From positions 42,835-106,834 of the forward strand of contig PMSU01000098.1 in NCBI GenBank assembly GCA_003168255.1: a stretch of DNA of 64,000 nucleotides, given 5' to 3'. The stretch's first letter is position 1. Each line of letters begins with the position of its first letter. This document shows positions 38,334 through 47,532 of the stretch, one piece after another. Origin of the DNA: Actinomycetota bacterium. Lineage in GTDB: Bacteria > Actinomycetota > Actinomycetes > Streptosporangiales > Streptosporangiaceae. Both the position numbers and the translations under genes were made by a program. Under the pieces are notes generated by a model, which did not search any database, was not told the origin of the DNA, and saw only the letters and a program-made list of their open reading frames with translations.

Positions 38334-39910
38334 GACGCGGCATCTCCCGTCGGCAGCCGCGCGGCCACCCGGAAGCCTCGCACCGGCAGCGGCGCCGCGG
38401 TCAGATCGCCACCATAGAGGTTGACCCGCTCTCGCATTCCGATCAGGCCATGGCCGCCTGGCACTTCGGCTGCCACTGCGGCCCACGAGCCTGGTCCGTG
38501 GGCGCCCGCGGCGGCCGGGACCTGGTGGCCGCGCCCGTCGTCGGTGATCTCGACGGACAGTTCGTCCCTGTGGTAGGTGACGGTGACCGTGCAGGAGGGC
38601 GTGTCCGCGTGCTTGACCACGTTGGTCAGGGCCTCCTGCACGATGCGGAACGCCGCCAGGTCGATCCCCGGTGGTAGCTCCCTGCGGCTGCCGTGCACCC
38701 GGAGATCCACCACGACGCCCGCGTTGGCGATCCGTGCCACCAGCCTGTCCAGGTCCGCCAGGCCAGGCGCGGGCAGTAGCGGAGCCGTCTCCCGCGTCAC
38801 GTCGTCAGCCCCAGAGCCATTGCCCCCCGCGCTGCCATTGCCCCCCGCGCTGCCGTTGCCCCCCGCGCTGCCGTTGCCCCCCGTGCCGTTGCCCCCCGTG
38901 CCGTTGCCCCCCGCGCTGCTGCTGCCCCCCGCGCTGCCAGTGCCCCCCACGCCGCCGCGCACACGGCGGTTCCTTCCGGACCCATCCGGCGTCGGCTGTT
39001 CGTTCCTGCCCCGCTTCGCCGCCGCTGGCGCCGTGGCCGCTGCGCCGCGCGCCGTGGCATCGCCGAGGTGATCCGCCGCACCGCCGGGTCCAGCGGGCGC
39101 CGGGTTGGCCTGGCGCAGTACGCCGAGCATGTGCCGCATTTCCGCGAGAGCCTCGCGGCTTGTCGCCTGGATGGCCCCGAGTGCCTCCCGTGCCTGGGCC
39201 GGCTTCGTGTCGATGACGTGGTGGCCGTATCCCGCCTGCACCGCGATCACGGTCATGCTGTGCGCGATCACGTCATGCAGTTCCCTGGCGATCCTCAGCC
39301 GCTCCTCGGTGACGGCGCCGGTTGCCGCCTGGTCCTGAAGCTGCGCGGCGTACGCGCGACGCTGCCCGGCCGCGTAGCCCACCATCCAGATGATGATCAC
39401 GACAAAGGAAACCGAGATCGCGTTCCCCACCTGATGTCCGCTCGACAAAAGGACGACAAGCCCCTCGATCCCGAGCACCGCGAGCACCGCGGCGAGCGCG
39501 CCGACAGCTATCTGGCGCCGGTAACCGGCAGCCACCACGTGGAGCACGTAGGCGGCAGGTATCAGGAGCGTCGGGGCGAAGCTGATCGGGACCGCCGCAA
39601 TGGCGAGCGTGGCTACTGCCACGGCCGCGCCGAGGGCGACGAGGGGCCTGAGGCGGCGCAGTGCCACCGGGGCCGACAAGGCGATGGCGAGCAGCAATAT
39701 CAGCAGCCCGTGCCAGGGCAAGCGCGAGGCCGGGTTGCCAGGCAGCGGTGTGTCGCCAAGGAGCAGTGTGCTGCGCAGGCTCAGGAACAGTACGAGGGCG
39801 CACAAAGCCGCGGCGAGACAGTCAAGCGCGACCCAGTGTTTCGCCCGCAGCCGCTTGGTTAGCGGCGGCCGCGGCCTGACTGGCGGCGGTGCCTGCCACT
39901 GGGTACTCAC
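38330..39910 (-). CDS. sensor histidine kinase (HisKA_3 / NarX-like) with Gly/Ser/Asn repeat insertion
   Basis: RIARELHDVIAHSMTVIAVQAGYG; HATPase LTNVVKHADTPSCTVTVTYHRDELSVEITDDGRG; GGNGSAGGNGSAGGNGS linker. Confidence 0.93.
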   Translation of the reverse strand: MSTQWQAPPPVRPRPPLTKRLRAKHWVALDCLAAALCALVLFLSLRSTLLLGDTPLPGNPASRLPWHGLLILLLAIALSAPVALRRLRPLVALGAAVAVATLAIAAVPISFAPTLLIPAAYVLHVVAAGYRRQIAVGALAAVLAVLGIEGLVVLLSSGHQVGNAISVSFVVIIIWMVGYAAGQRRAYAAQLQDQAATGAVTEERLRIARELHDVIAHSMTVIAVQAGYGHHVIDTKPAQAREALGAIQATSREALAEMRHMLGVLRQANPAPAGPGGAADHLGDATARGAAATAPAAAKRGRNEQPTPDGSGRNRRVRGGVGGTGSAGGSSSAGGNGTGGNGTGGNGSAGGNGSAGGNGSAGGNGSGADDVTRETAPLLPAPGLADLDRLVARIANAGVVVDLRVHGSRRELPPGIDLAAFRIVQEALTNVVKHADTPSCTVTVTYHRDELSVEITDDGRGHQVPAAAGAHGPGSWAAVAAEVPGGHGLIGMRERVNLYGGDLTAAPLPVRGFRVAARLPTGDAAS

Positions 39911-40165
39911 GCACCTACGGTAACCGCAGCTGGCCGCCTTGACGTCAGCCTGTAGGTGTAGGCCCGCAGGATCATCACAGGCCGCTCCGTCGCCCGACCG
40001 GAGAAAGAAGATCCCCCTGCCGGGTGACGACTGTGATCATGGTTCAGGCCAGGCTTGGGGAAACGCCGCTACGGGGGCGCCGGCCCAGCCAGGCCGGCCA
40101 GCATGCGGCAAACACGAAAGCCAGCACGAAAGCAAGCACGCGGCAACCGAAAGCGAGGACAGGCC

Positions 40166-41137
40166 ATGACCACAGGCGCCGAAGGCGCGGTCATCGAGAC
40201 GCAGGTGCTGACCAAACGGTATCCAGGCAACGTGACTGCCCTCGACGGGCTCACGGTCACCGTGCCGTCCGGCATCACCGGCCTGGTCGGCGCGAACGGC
40301 GCGGGCAAGTCCACCCTGATCAAGATCCTGCTCGGCCTGCTCGAGCCGACAAAGGGCAGGGCGAAGGTGCTTGGCCACGACTGCCAGCTCGAAGGTGAGC
40401 AGATCAGGACCCTGATCGGCTACATGCCTGAGCACGACTGCCTGCCGCCTGACGTCAGCGCCACCGAATTCGTCACCCACCTGGGCCGGATGTCCGGCCT
40501 GCCCGCCACCGCGGCGAAGGAGCGGGCAGCCGAATCGCTGCGCCACGTCGGACTGCACGAGGAGCGGTACCGCCAGATCGGCACCTACTCCACCGGCATG
40601 AAGCAGCGGGTGAAGCTGGCCCAGGCGCTGGTGGGGGATCCGCGGCTGCTGCTGCTCGACGAGCCGACGAACGGGCTCGATCCGGCCGGCCGCGGGTCGA
40701 TGCTCGAGCTCATCTCCCGGATCGGCACGGAGTTTGGCATCTCCATCGTCGTCGCCTCGCACCTGCTCGGCGAGATCGAGCGAATCTGCGACAACCTGGT
40801 GGCGATCGAGGCGGGGCGGCTGCTGCGTGCCGACACCATCACCAGCTTCACCGAGGTCAGCCGGGTGCTGCTTGTCGAGGTGGAAGAGGGCCTGGCAGTG
40901 CTGGCCGACGAGCTCGCGAAACGCGGGCTCGACCCCAGGCAGCACCAGCGGGCGCTGCTCGTGCCGCTGGCGGGCGATGCCACCTACGACGCGGTCCGCG
41001 ACGCGGTCGCCGATCTCGGCCTGCCGCTCGGACGACTGGAGCAGCGGCGGCACAGCATCGAAGAGCTGTTCCGCGACGCTGTCGAACCTGGCGCGGAGCC
41101 CGACTACCTGATGACGGAGGTGTCCGATGTCCGCTGA
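40166..41137 (+). CDS. ABC transporter ATP-binding protein
   Basis: GANGAGKSTLIKILLGLL (Walker A), YSTGMKQRVKLAQALVGDPRLLLLDEPTNGLDP. Confidence 0.95.
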   Translation: MTTGAEGAVIETQVLTKRYPGNVTALDGLTVTVPSGITGLVGANGAGKSTLIKILLGLLEPTKGRAKVLGHDCQLEGEQIRTLIGYMPEHDCLPPDVSATEFVTHLGRMSGLPATAAKERAAESLRHVGLHEERYRQIGTYSTGMKQRVKLAQALVGDPRLLLLDEPTNGLDPAGRGSMLELISRIGTEFGISIVVASHLLGEIERICDNLVAIEAGRLLRADTITSFTEVSRVLLVEVEEGLAVLADELAKRGLDPRQHQRALLVPLAGDATYDAVRDAVADLGLPLGRLEQRRHSIEELFRDAVEPGAEPDYLMTEVSDVR

Positions 41138-42068
41138 CGGCGCGCTGGCCAGGGCAGACCGGCCGACAGCGGGCGCGGATGGTGTCATCCACGACCGCGG
41201 CTATCGCCGCTACGATGGCCCGCGACTTGGCCGGGTACAGATCGTCCGGTCGCTTTGCTGGCACAGTTTCCGGTCTTCGTTCGGAATAGGCAGGGGTCCC
41301 AAGGCCAAGATCGTGCCGGTCATAGCCTTCATCGCCATCTGCCTGCCCGCCGTCGTGAACGCGGTCATGGTGGCGAAAGGGGGGACGCGGGTCGTCTCCT
41401 ACAGCACGTATACGTTCGCGCTGCGGGTCGTGGTCCTGACGATCTTCGTGGCGGTTCAGGCACCCGAGCTCGTTTCCCGGGACCTGCGCAGCCGCGTGCT
41501 GCCGCTCTATTTCTCCCGGCCGATGCGCAGGGGCGACTATCCGCTCGCGAAATACGTCGCGTTCACGATGGCCTGCCTGGCGATGATCGAGATCCCGCTG
41601 GTGCTGCTCTACCTCGGCACGATCGTCTCAGCCAAAGGCCACAGCGGGATCTGGAGCGAGACCAAGGGACTGGCCGGCGGCCTGCTTATCGGGCTGATGT
41701 GGGCAGTGCTGGTAGCGGCGATCGGCCTGGCCCTCGCCTCGCTGAGCGGGCGACGCGCCTATGCGACCGGCGCGATCGCGATCTACTTCTTCCTCACCTG
41801 GACGCTATCCCAGCTCATCTACCAGATCGCGGGCGGACGCGGCGGGCCGTTCGTGCCCGGCGGCCCGTCGCCAGGCCAGCGGCTGGCCGGGCTGCTCAGC
41901 CCGTTCACCGTGCTGGACGGCGTCAGGCAGTGGTTCGGCGACAAGGCCGTCGGCCCGATGTCGCCGCCTGGCGGCTACGGGGCCGCCTACGTCGTGATGT
42001 TCCTTGTGCTCCTCGCGGCGAGCTTCGCGATCCTGGCCGTACGGTACCGGAAGGCGGCAGCGGCATGA
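41127..42068 (+). CDS. ABC transporter permease
   Basis: Hydrophobic protein overlapping flanking ABC genes (ELVSRDLRSRVLPLYFSRPMRRGDYPLAKY). Confidence 0.88.
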   Translation: MSADGALARADRPTAGADGVIHDRGYRRYDGPRLGRVQIVRSLCWHSFRSSFGIGRGPKAKIVPVIAFIAICLPAVVNAVMVAKGGTRVVSYSTYTFALRVVVLTIFVAVQAPELVSRDLRSRVLPLYFSRPMRRGDYPLAKYVAFTMACLAMIEIPLVLLYLGTIVSAKGHSGIWSETKGLAGGLLIGLMWAVLVAAIGLALASLSGRRAYATGAIAIYFFLTWTLSQLIYQIAGGRGGPFVPGGPSPGQRLAGLLSPFTVLDGVRQWFGDKAVGPMSPPGGYGAAYVVMFLVLLAASFAILAVRYRKAAAA

Positions 42069-42976
42069 GCACGATCGAGCTGACGGGCGTGTCCCACTGG
42101 TACGGCAACGTGGTCGCGGTGAATGACGTCACCATGACCATCGGGCCCGGCGTCACCGGGCTGCTCGGGCCGAATGGCGCGGGCAAGTCAACCATCCTGC
42201 ACATGATCAGCGGGTTCCTCGAGCCATCCCGGGGCACCCTGACCGTCGGTGGCGCGCCGAGCTGGCACAACCCCGGCATCTACCGCACGCTCGGCCTGGT
42301 TCCCGAGCGCGACTCGGTCTACGCCGTACTGACCGGGCTGGAGTTCGTCCGCGCCACCGCGAAACTGCATAAGCTCGCCGACGCTGACGGCGCCGTTGGC
42401 CGGGCGATCGCCATGGTGGACATGGCGGCCGCCGCCGACCGCCGGATCTCCACCTATTCCAAGGGCATGCGGCAGCGGATCAAGGTCGCCGCCGCGCTCG
42501 TGCACGACCCCCAAGTCCTGCTGCTCGACGAGCCGTTCAACGGGATGGATCCGAGGCAGCGGCTGCACATGATGGACCTGCTCGACAAACTCGGCGCCGA
42601 AGGCCGCACTATCCTGTTCAGCTCGCACATCCTCGAAGAGGTCGAGCGGCTGTCCGGCACCATCCAGGTGGTCGTCGCGGGACGGCTGGCGGCTTCGGGT
42701 GACTTCCGGGCGATCCGGCGGCTCATGACCAGCAGGCCGCACGTCTTCATGGTCCGCTCGTCCGACGACCGGCTGCTCGGCGCCACCCTGATCGGCCGCC
42801 CGGCGGTGACCGGCGTGGAACTGACCGCCAAGGGACTCCAGGTGCGAGCGTCCGACTACGGCGCCTTCTGCCGCGAGGTCGCGGTGCTCAGCCGCGAACA
42901 TGGCATCCGGCTGCTCGAACTGCTCCCCGCCGACGAGTCGCTGGAAAGCGTCTTCTCCTACCTGCTCGCATCATGA
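42065..42976 (+). CDS. ABC transporter ATP-binding protein
   Basis: GPNGAGKSTILHMISGFL; YSKGMRQRIKVAAALVHDPQVLLLDEPFNGMDP. Confidence 0.95.
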   Translation: MSTIELTGVSHWYGNVVAVNDVTMTIGPGVTGLLGPNGAGKSTILHMISGFLEPSRGTLTVGGAPSWHNPGIYRTLGLVPERDSVYAVLTGLEFVRATAKLHKLADADGAVGRAIAMVDMAAAADRRISTYSKGMRQRIKVAAALVHDPQVLLLDEPFNGMDPRQRLHMMDLLDKLGAEGRTILFSSHILEEVERLSGTIQVVVAGRLAASGDFRAIRRLMTSRPHVFMVRSSDDRLLGATLIGRPAVTGVELTAKGLQVRASDYGAFCREVAVLSREHGIRLLELLPADESLESVFSYLLAS

Positions 42977-43758
42977 CGAGCCTTCACCCACCACAGCTTC
43001 ACCCACCACAGGGGGCAGTGATTCCCATGTCCGGCTTGTTCAACGGAACGGTCGCCTCGATCACCCTGCGCGCCACGATGGGCCGCAGGCGGGCGCTGAT
43101 CTTCGCGCTCCCGTCAGTGATCCTCATCCTCGTCACGCTCGCGCTCAAGGCCGCCGGTTCGGCGTCCCCCAACTGGCCGAGCGTCATACTCGGCACCTTC
43201 GGCTTCACCGTGGTGCTTCCGCTCACCGCGCTGATCATCGGCACCAGCGTTCTCGGCGCCGAGATCGACGACGGCAGCATCATTCACCTGCTGGCCACGC
43301 CGGTGCGCCGGTCCTCGGTCATCGTGACCAAGTTCGTCGTCGCGGCCGGCCTGACCATGCTGCTGGTGGCGGTGCCCATGCTGGTGGCCGGGCTCATCGC
43401 CACCGGCGGCGCGACCAAGCTCGCGATCGGGCTCTTCGTCGGCGCACTGGCCGGATCGGTGATCTACAACGCCCTGTTCGTGATGATCTCCGCCGTCACC
43501 ACCCGGGCGATCGCCGTCGGGCTGCTTTACGTGCTGTTCTGGGAGGGGCTGCTGGGCAACCTCGTCAGCGGCGCGCGCGAGCTGTCCATCGGTCACTACT
43601 CGCTGGGCATCGCCAACTCGATCGCCCACGACGCGACCCTGCACGCCGGCCTGAGCCTGACCACGGCGGTGGTCATGGGGGCGATCGTGACGGTCGCGAC
43701 GCTTACGGTGGCAGCGCGACGGCTGGCGCACTTCTCCCTGCGCGGCGACGCGCTTTAA
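42973..43758 (+). CDS. ABC transporter permease
   Basis: Multi-TM; ISVLGAEIDDGSIIHLLATPVRRSSVIVTKF-type; overlaps upstream ATPase stop. Confidence 0.88.
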   Translation: MTSLHPPQLHPPQGAVIPMSGLFNGTVASITLRATMGRRRALIFALPSVILILVTLALKAAGSASPNWPSVILGTFGFTVVLPLTALIIGTSVLGAEIDDGSIIHLLATPVRRSSVIVTKFVVAAGLTMLLVAVPMLVAGLIATGGATKLAIGLFVGALAGSVIYNALFVMISAVTTRAIAVGLLYVLFWEGLLGNLVSGARELSIGHYSLGIANSIAHDATLHAGLSLTTAVVMGAIVTVATLTVAARRLAHFSLRGDAL

Positions 43759-43818
43759 AGACAAGCCAATATCTTCCGAACGGCTGCTGATTCTGGCGAC
43801 GTCGTAGCATGGCGCGCG

Positions 43819-44826
43819 TCAGAGCCCGCAGAGCTCCAGATAGGCCCGGTGCTGTTCGCGCACCGCGCCAATCACATCGTCGGTGGCCATCGCGGCGGGA
43901 GCCGTAGCGAATATCGCGGCGAGGGGCTCAGTAGCCTCGACCACCCGAGGCTGCCACGCGCCGAGCCAGCCCGTCAGCACTTCCCGCAGCTCGGGCCGGT
44001 GCTCAAGCGCGTACCTGACCAGTGCCGACGACCAGTCCTGGCTGCGCTGAGAGTCGACACCGAACTCGGTGAACAGCAGCGCCAGGAACTCGTCGGAGTT
44101 GCGCCGGGCCAGGTCCGCGAGCTGGGAGTTCAGCAGGGCGTCCAGGGCCGGCTTCACCGCCAGGTTGCGCGCGGCGAACGCCTCCCCCCAGTCGTGAGTG
44201 ACCAGCAACTGCTCGCAGGCGCGGCGCAGCGGCTGCCAGGCCGGGTCATTCTCCCAGGCGCCGCGCGCCAGCGCAGTGGTCGCCAACTCGTCGCCGTGCG
44301 CGTTGGCGAGCACCTTCGTCCAGTACGCGATCCGCTGCACCCGGCGCATCTCGTCGGCGGCGCCAAAGTGGGCGGCGTTGGTGATGAAGGACGACGGCGC
44401 CATCTGCCCGACGTACAGGCCGGTCATCTGTAGCACGTGCAGCGGGAACCGCAGCGGCACGAACAATTCCCGCAGCGTGGCCACCCAGGCCGGGTCAAGG
44501 CGCGTTACCGAGCTCGTCGCCTCGTGCGTGTCGATGAGCAGGTCAAGGTAGGTCTCGCGGTCGTGCTGGAGCGCGACGTAGTCCTTGTAGGTGAGCTTGT
44601 ACGGGTCGCGGAATTCCTCCCAGTCGTCCACCTGGAACGGGGAGCCCTCGCGGTATTTCAGGTACCAGAGGTTGAGCGGCATGCCGGGATCGAGCTCGAA
44701 CGGCGCCGGTTCCTTGCGGAAGTGGTAGTGGAAGCGCGCCGCGGTCACCTCGTACGTGCTGGGCTTGCGCCGGACGTCGCCGAGCAGGCTCCAGGTCTTC
44801 TGTGTCCTGGGTGATCTGTTCGCCAT
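43819..44826 (-). CDS. tmoE: toluene/alkene-type diiron monooxygenase hydroxylase beta subunit (TmoE-like)
   Basis: KTWSLLGDVRRKPSTYEVTAARFHYHFRKEPAPFELDPGMPLNLWYLKYREGSPFQVDDWEEFRDPYKLTYKDYVALQHDRE. Confidence 0.88.
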   Translation of the reverse strand: MANRSPRTQKTWSLLGDVRRKPSTYEVTAARFHYHFRKEPAPFELDPGMPLNLWYLKYREGSPFQVDDWEEFRDPYKLTYKDYVALQHDRETYLDLLIDTHEATSSVTRLDPAWVATLRELFVPLRFPLHVLQMTGLYVGQMAPSSFITNAAHFGAADEMRRVQRIAYWTKVLANAHGDELATTALARGAWENDPAWQPLRRACEQLLVTHDWGEAFAARNLAVKPALDALLNSQLADLARRNSDEFLALLFTEFGVDSQRSQDWSSALVRYALEHRPELREVLTGWLGAWQPRVVEATEPLAAIFATAPAAMATDDVIGAVREQHRAYLELCGL

Positions 44827-44829
44827 CGG

Positions 44830-45135
44830 TCAGTCCTGCCTTTCCAGGTACCAGAGCATCTCGTCGTCGGTAACCTTTATCCGGCCGGCGAACGCCGACA
44901 GCGACGGCTCAAGCTCGGAGAGCTCGAAGCTGCGGCCCAGGGCGTCCTCCAGGCTGGCCCGGCTCAGTCGGCACCGCTGCGGGACACCGATACGGATGTA
45001 GCCTCCCGCGTCCTCCACCGTCACATCGGAGCCCGGGTTGTCGGCCTCGATGGCCTCGATCACCGCGTCCGCCAACTCGCCGTCGACCCCGCGGATCACC
45101 GGGCCGACCATCTTCACGTGCGTGTTCGTCGTCAT
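44830..45135 (-). CDS. tmoD: MmoB/DmpM-family effector protein (TmoD-like)
   Basis: GPVIRGVDGELADAVIEAIEADNPGSDVTVEDAGGYIRIGVPQRCRLSRASLEDALGRSFELSELE. Confidence 0.9.
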   Translation of the reverse strand: MTTNTHVKMVGPVIRGVDGELADAVIEAIEADNPGSDVTVEDAGGYIRIGVPQRCRLSRASLEDALGRSFELSELEPSLSAFAGRIKVTDDEMLWYLERQD

Positions 45136-45159
45136 GATGCCTTCCTCACGTGCTGGCGC

Positions 45160-45537
45160 TCAGATGCCAGGGCAGCGGTTGTGATGACGCAGGCCGTCTT
45201 GCGGGATGCCGACCCTGACGCGGTCGCCAGTGACCTCGACCGGGTAGGCATACAGCCGGCACCCGGCTGGGTTGATGCCGACGCCGGCCCGCAGGTCGAA
45301 CTCCCAGAGGTGACCCATGCACACCAGCACGCCGGAGTCCTCATCGAAGTCTCCGTCGGCCAGCGGCATCTCCTGGTGCGGGCACATCCCCTGGTAGGCC
45401 CTGACCTCGCCGCCCGGCAGGTGCACGAGCAGGACCGGCTCATCGGCCACTTGGACGTCGAGGATGTCGCCCTCCCACAGTTCGCCCAGGTCCACCGCGT
45501 CCACCCAGCGGACAGCGGCATCGGTGCCCGTGCTCAC
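45160..45537 (-). CDS. tmoC: Rieske-type ferredoxin (TmoC-like)
   Basis: CPHQEMPLADGDFDEDSGVLVCMGHLWEFD (CxH…CxxH); GTG start overlaps tmoB stop. Confidence 0.9.
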   Translation of the reverse strand: MSTGTDAAVRWVDAVDLGELWEGDILDVQVADEPVLLVHLPGGEVRAYQGMCPHQEMPLADGDFDEDSGVLVCMGHLWEFDLRAGVGINPAGCRLYAYPVEVTGDRVRVGIPQDGLRHHNRCPGI

Positions 45538-45779
45538 GCGTACACGACCTCGAGCACGTCCAGCGGGGCGAGATTCGCTTCGGCGACCGTGACCTCGTCC
45601 GCGACGAACTCGCCCTGGCGGCGGATCCGCATCGGCCTGTCCTGCGCGGCCACTCGGCGGCCGACCACGTGGTGCGCGATCTTCTCGGCCACCACCGTCA
45701 TCGGGTCGTCGGTATCGACGGGCACCAGGAGCACCACGAAGTCGCCCTCGAAGATTCCCTGTACCGGAAACAGCGCCAT
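45534..45779 (-). CDS. tmoB: toluene monooxygenase gamma subunit (TmoB-like)
   Basis: 81 aa MALFPVQGIFEGDFVVLLVPVDTDDPMTVVAEKIAHHVVGRRV; position between A and C genes. Confidence 0.88.
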   Translation of the reverse strand: MALFPVQGIFEGDFVVLLVPVDTDDPMTVVAEKIAHHVVGRRVAAQDRPMRIRRQGEFVADEVTVAEANLAPLDVLEVVYA

Positions 45780-45781
45780 CG

Positions 45782-47296
45782 TCAGGCCTTCCCGTTCTCG
45801 CGCGCCCAGGCGTAGTTGGTGGCATCCTGGCCGCATTCCTCGGGGGACAGGCCCATGTAGGCCAGCGCCCCGCCGAGGTCCGGGGGCTGGATGAGGCCGC
45901 CGAGGAACCGGTCGATGATGCCCAGGTGACCCTTGAACCTGGCCGAGCTCTGCTCAAAGATCCACTTGCAGGGCTCGGAGCAGAACGTGTACCTGCGTCC
46001 CTCTAGGTCAAGCAGGAGCGGCGCCGGGCTCTTCAGGAAGCCGGCGGCGTACCCGGCCGGCGACACCACCGGGATCTGGCACATGTTGCAGACCATCGGG
46101 AAGGTCTCCGGCAGGGTCAGCTCCGGCTTGCCGGCCCGGACGTTCGCCGTGATCACGTCCCAGTACTTGCCGAACGAGTCGTTCCAGCCCGGGTACTTCT
46201 CCTCCAGCCACTCCCGCTCGGCGCCGGACATCCCGGCGTCCGGGTTCCACCACACGGTGGGCCGCCAGGTCCAGATGCCCAGGTGCAGCGCGTGGTGGTA
46301 CCACTCGAGTTCGCCGAGGAACTGCTCGTTCCAGTACCACGGCCGTTCCAGGCCGAAGTCCCTGAACTGGTCGATGAACTGCTTGTTGATCCACTCGTTC
46401 ATGAACTCCTTGAACGAGTGGGTGCGGTGCTCCAGCGGCGTGTAGTAGTCCATCGAAATCCCGGTGAGCAGGGCGAAGACGTGCCAGCTCCGCCAGAACA
46501 TGTGGTCAACTAGATGTTGCGCGACCTCCTTCTGGCCGTTCTCCACCAGGATTTTTATCGTCGGCTCGCCCTGCTGGGAGTGCCGGGCCTCGTCGGTCTG
46601 GATGGAGGAGATCAGCGCGCCAAAGTCGAGGTCGCCGACGTTCATCGCATCCGCGGCCATGCCGAGGAACTGCAGGTTGGTGAAGCCGGTCTCGAAGGTG
46701 AAGGTGAGCTGGATCGCGGTGGATACCGCGTCATTGGCGGTGAACATGTCGTCGAACAGGTGCCGGGCCGCGATCGCGCCCCACTCGTTGGTGTGCAGCG
46801 CCTTATGCGCCCAGTCCATCCGCGGTTCTTTATTGAGCAGGGTGTACGGGAAGTAGGTCTGGATCTGTCCGTGCCTGGTCTCGTCCAGGCAGCCGAAGGT
46901 GGCCATGTTGCGCCACGCGGCGGCCCGGCCGAAGCGGCCCATCCGGGACTCCCCGAGGCCCGCGATGTACTCGGGCACGGCGATTGCACCGTAATGTGCG
47001 ACTATCGCTGATTTCCATCCCGGGTCCAGCTCGTCAAACATCCGGGACCGGCCGATCACCGAGTTCACCGAGTACACGCCGGCGTCCTTGCCTACCTGGT
47101 TATGCACGTACTCGGAGTAGGTGACCTTGTAGGGCTCATCCCAGCCCCACCACTTCTCGGCCGGGATGCCGTAGGTGTTCGACAGGTCCTGGGGCCAGGC
47201 CTCTTCCTGGTCCACGTAGGACAGGGTCCAGTTCATGTCCCTGGTGAGGTCGTACCACTCGGACCGGGCCAGACTGGGCATGGTTCCTCCGTTCAC
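45782..47296 (-). CDS. tmoA: toluene/alkene-type diiron monooxygenase hydroxylase alpha subunit (TmoA-like)
   Basis: Diiron ligand motifs CLDETRHGQ and QTDEARHSQ (ExxH x2); C-terminal YHS-like MVCNMCQIPVV…YTFCSEPCKWIFE. Confidence 0.92.
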   Translation of the reverse strand: MNGGTMPSLARSEWYDLTRDMNWTLSYVDQEEAWPQDLSNTYGIPAEKWWGWDEPYKVTYSEYVHNQVGKDAGVYSVNSVIGRSRMFDELDPGWKSAIVAHYGAIAVPEYIAGLGESRMGRFGRAAAWRNMATFGCLDETRHGQIQTYFPYTLLNKEPRMDWAHKALHTNEWGAIAARHLFDDMFTANDAVSTAIQLTFTFETGFTNLQFLGMAADAMNVGDLDFGALISSIQTDEARHSQQGEPTIKILVENGQKEVAQHLVDHMFWRSWHVFALLTGISMDYYTPLEHRTHSFKEFMNEWINKQFIDQFRDFGLERPWYWNEQFLGELEWYHHALHLGIWTWRPTVWWNPDAGMSGAEREWLEEKYPGWNDSFGKYWDVITANVRAGKPELTLPETFPMVCNMCQIPVVSPAGYAAGFLKSPAPLLLDLEGRRYTFCSEPCKWIFEQSSARFKGHLGIIDRFLGGLIQPPDLGGALAYMGLSPEECGQDATNYAWARENGKA

Positions 47297-47376
47297 GCTG
47301 GGCGCCTGTGTCGCAGCGTTAAATGTGGCCGGTGCTCCGCAACGACCGGGGTGCCATCCGCAAGAGGGTTGAGCGG

Positions 47377-47396
47377 ACTGTGTCGTACGTCACAGT
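47377..47396. promoter_or_regulatory. Crp/GlxR-like palindrome in tmo divergent promoter region
   Basis: ACTGTGTCGTACGTCACAGT; core TGTGTCGTACGTCACA is one base from TGTGANNTANNTCACA. Confidence 0.55.
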
Positions 47397-47429
47397 GTGG
47401 GTTGGGTGCCGCCATCCGGCAAGAGAGTC

Positions 47430-47446
47430 GTTCCGCGCTGCGGGAC
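47430..47446. promoter_or_regulatory. shared catabolic-island palindrome, site 1 (GTYCC-N7-GGRAC)
   Basis: GTTCCGC-GCT-GCGGGAC between tmoA and the HAD gene. Confidence 0.55.
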
Positions 47447-47532
47447 AGCATCGCTATTCGAGCGTCAGTGACGACGTAGTGTCGTGAGCCGGCGCACTGA
47501 ACTGAGACTGGCTCCGGGCGGAGGGAGGACAG

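Noticed and set aside
37659-43758. two-component system plus ABC genes as a lantibiotic/natural-product cluster
   Set aside because: No precursor peptide, modifying enzyme or large synthase nearby; looks like a generic drug/stress transporter locus.
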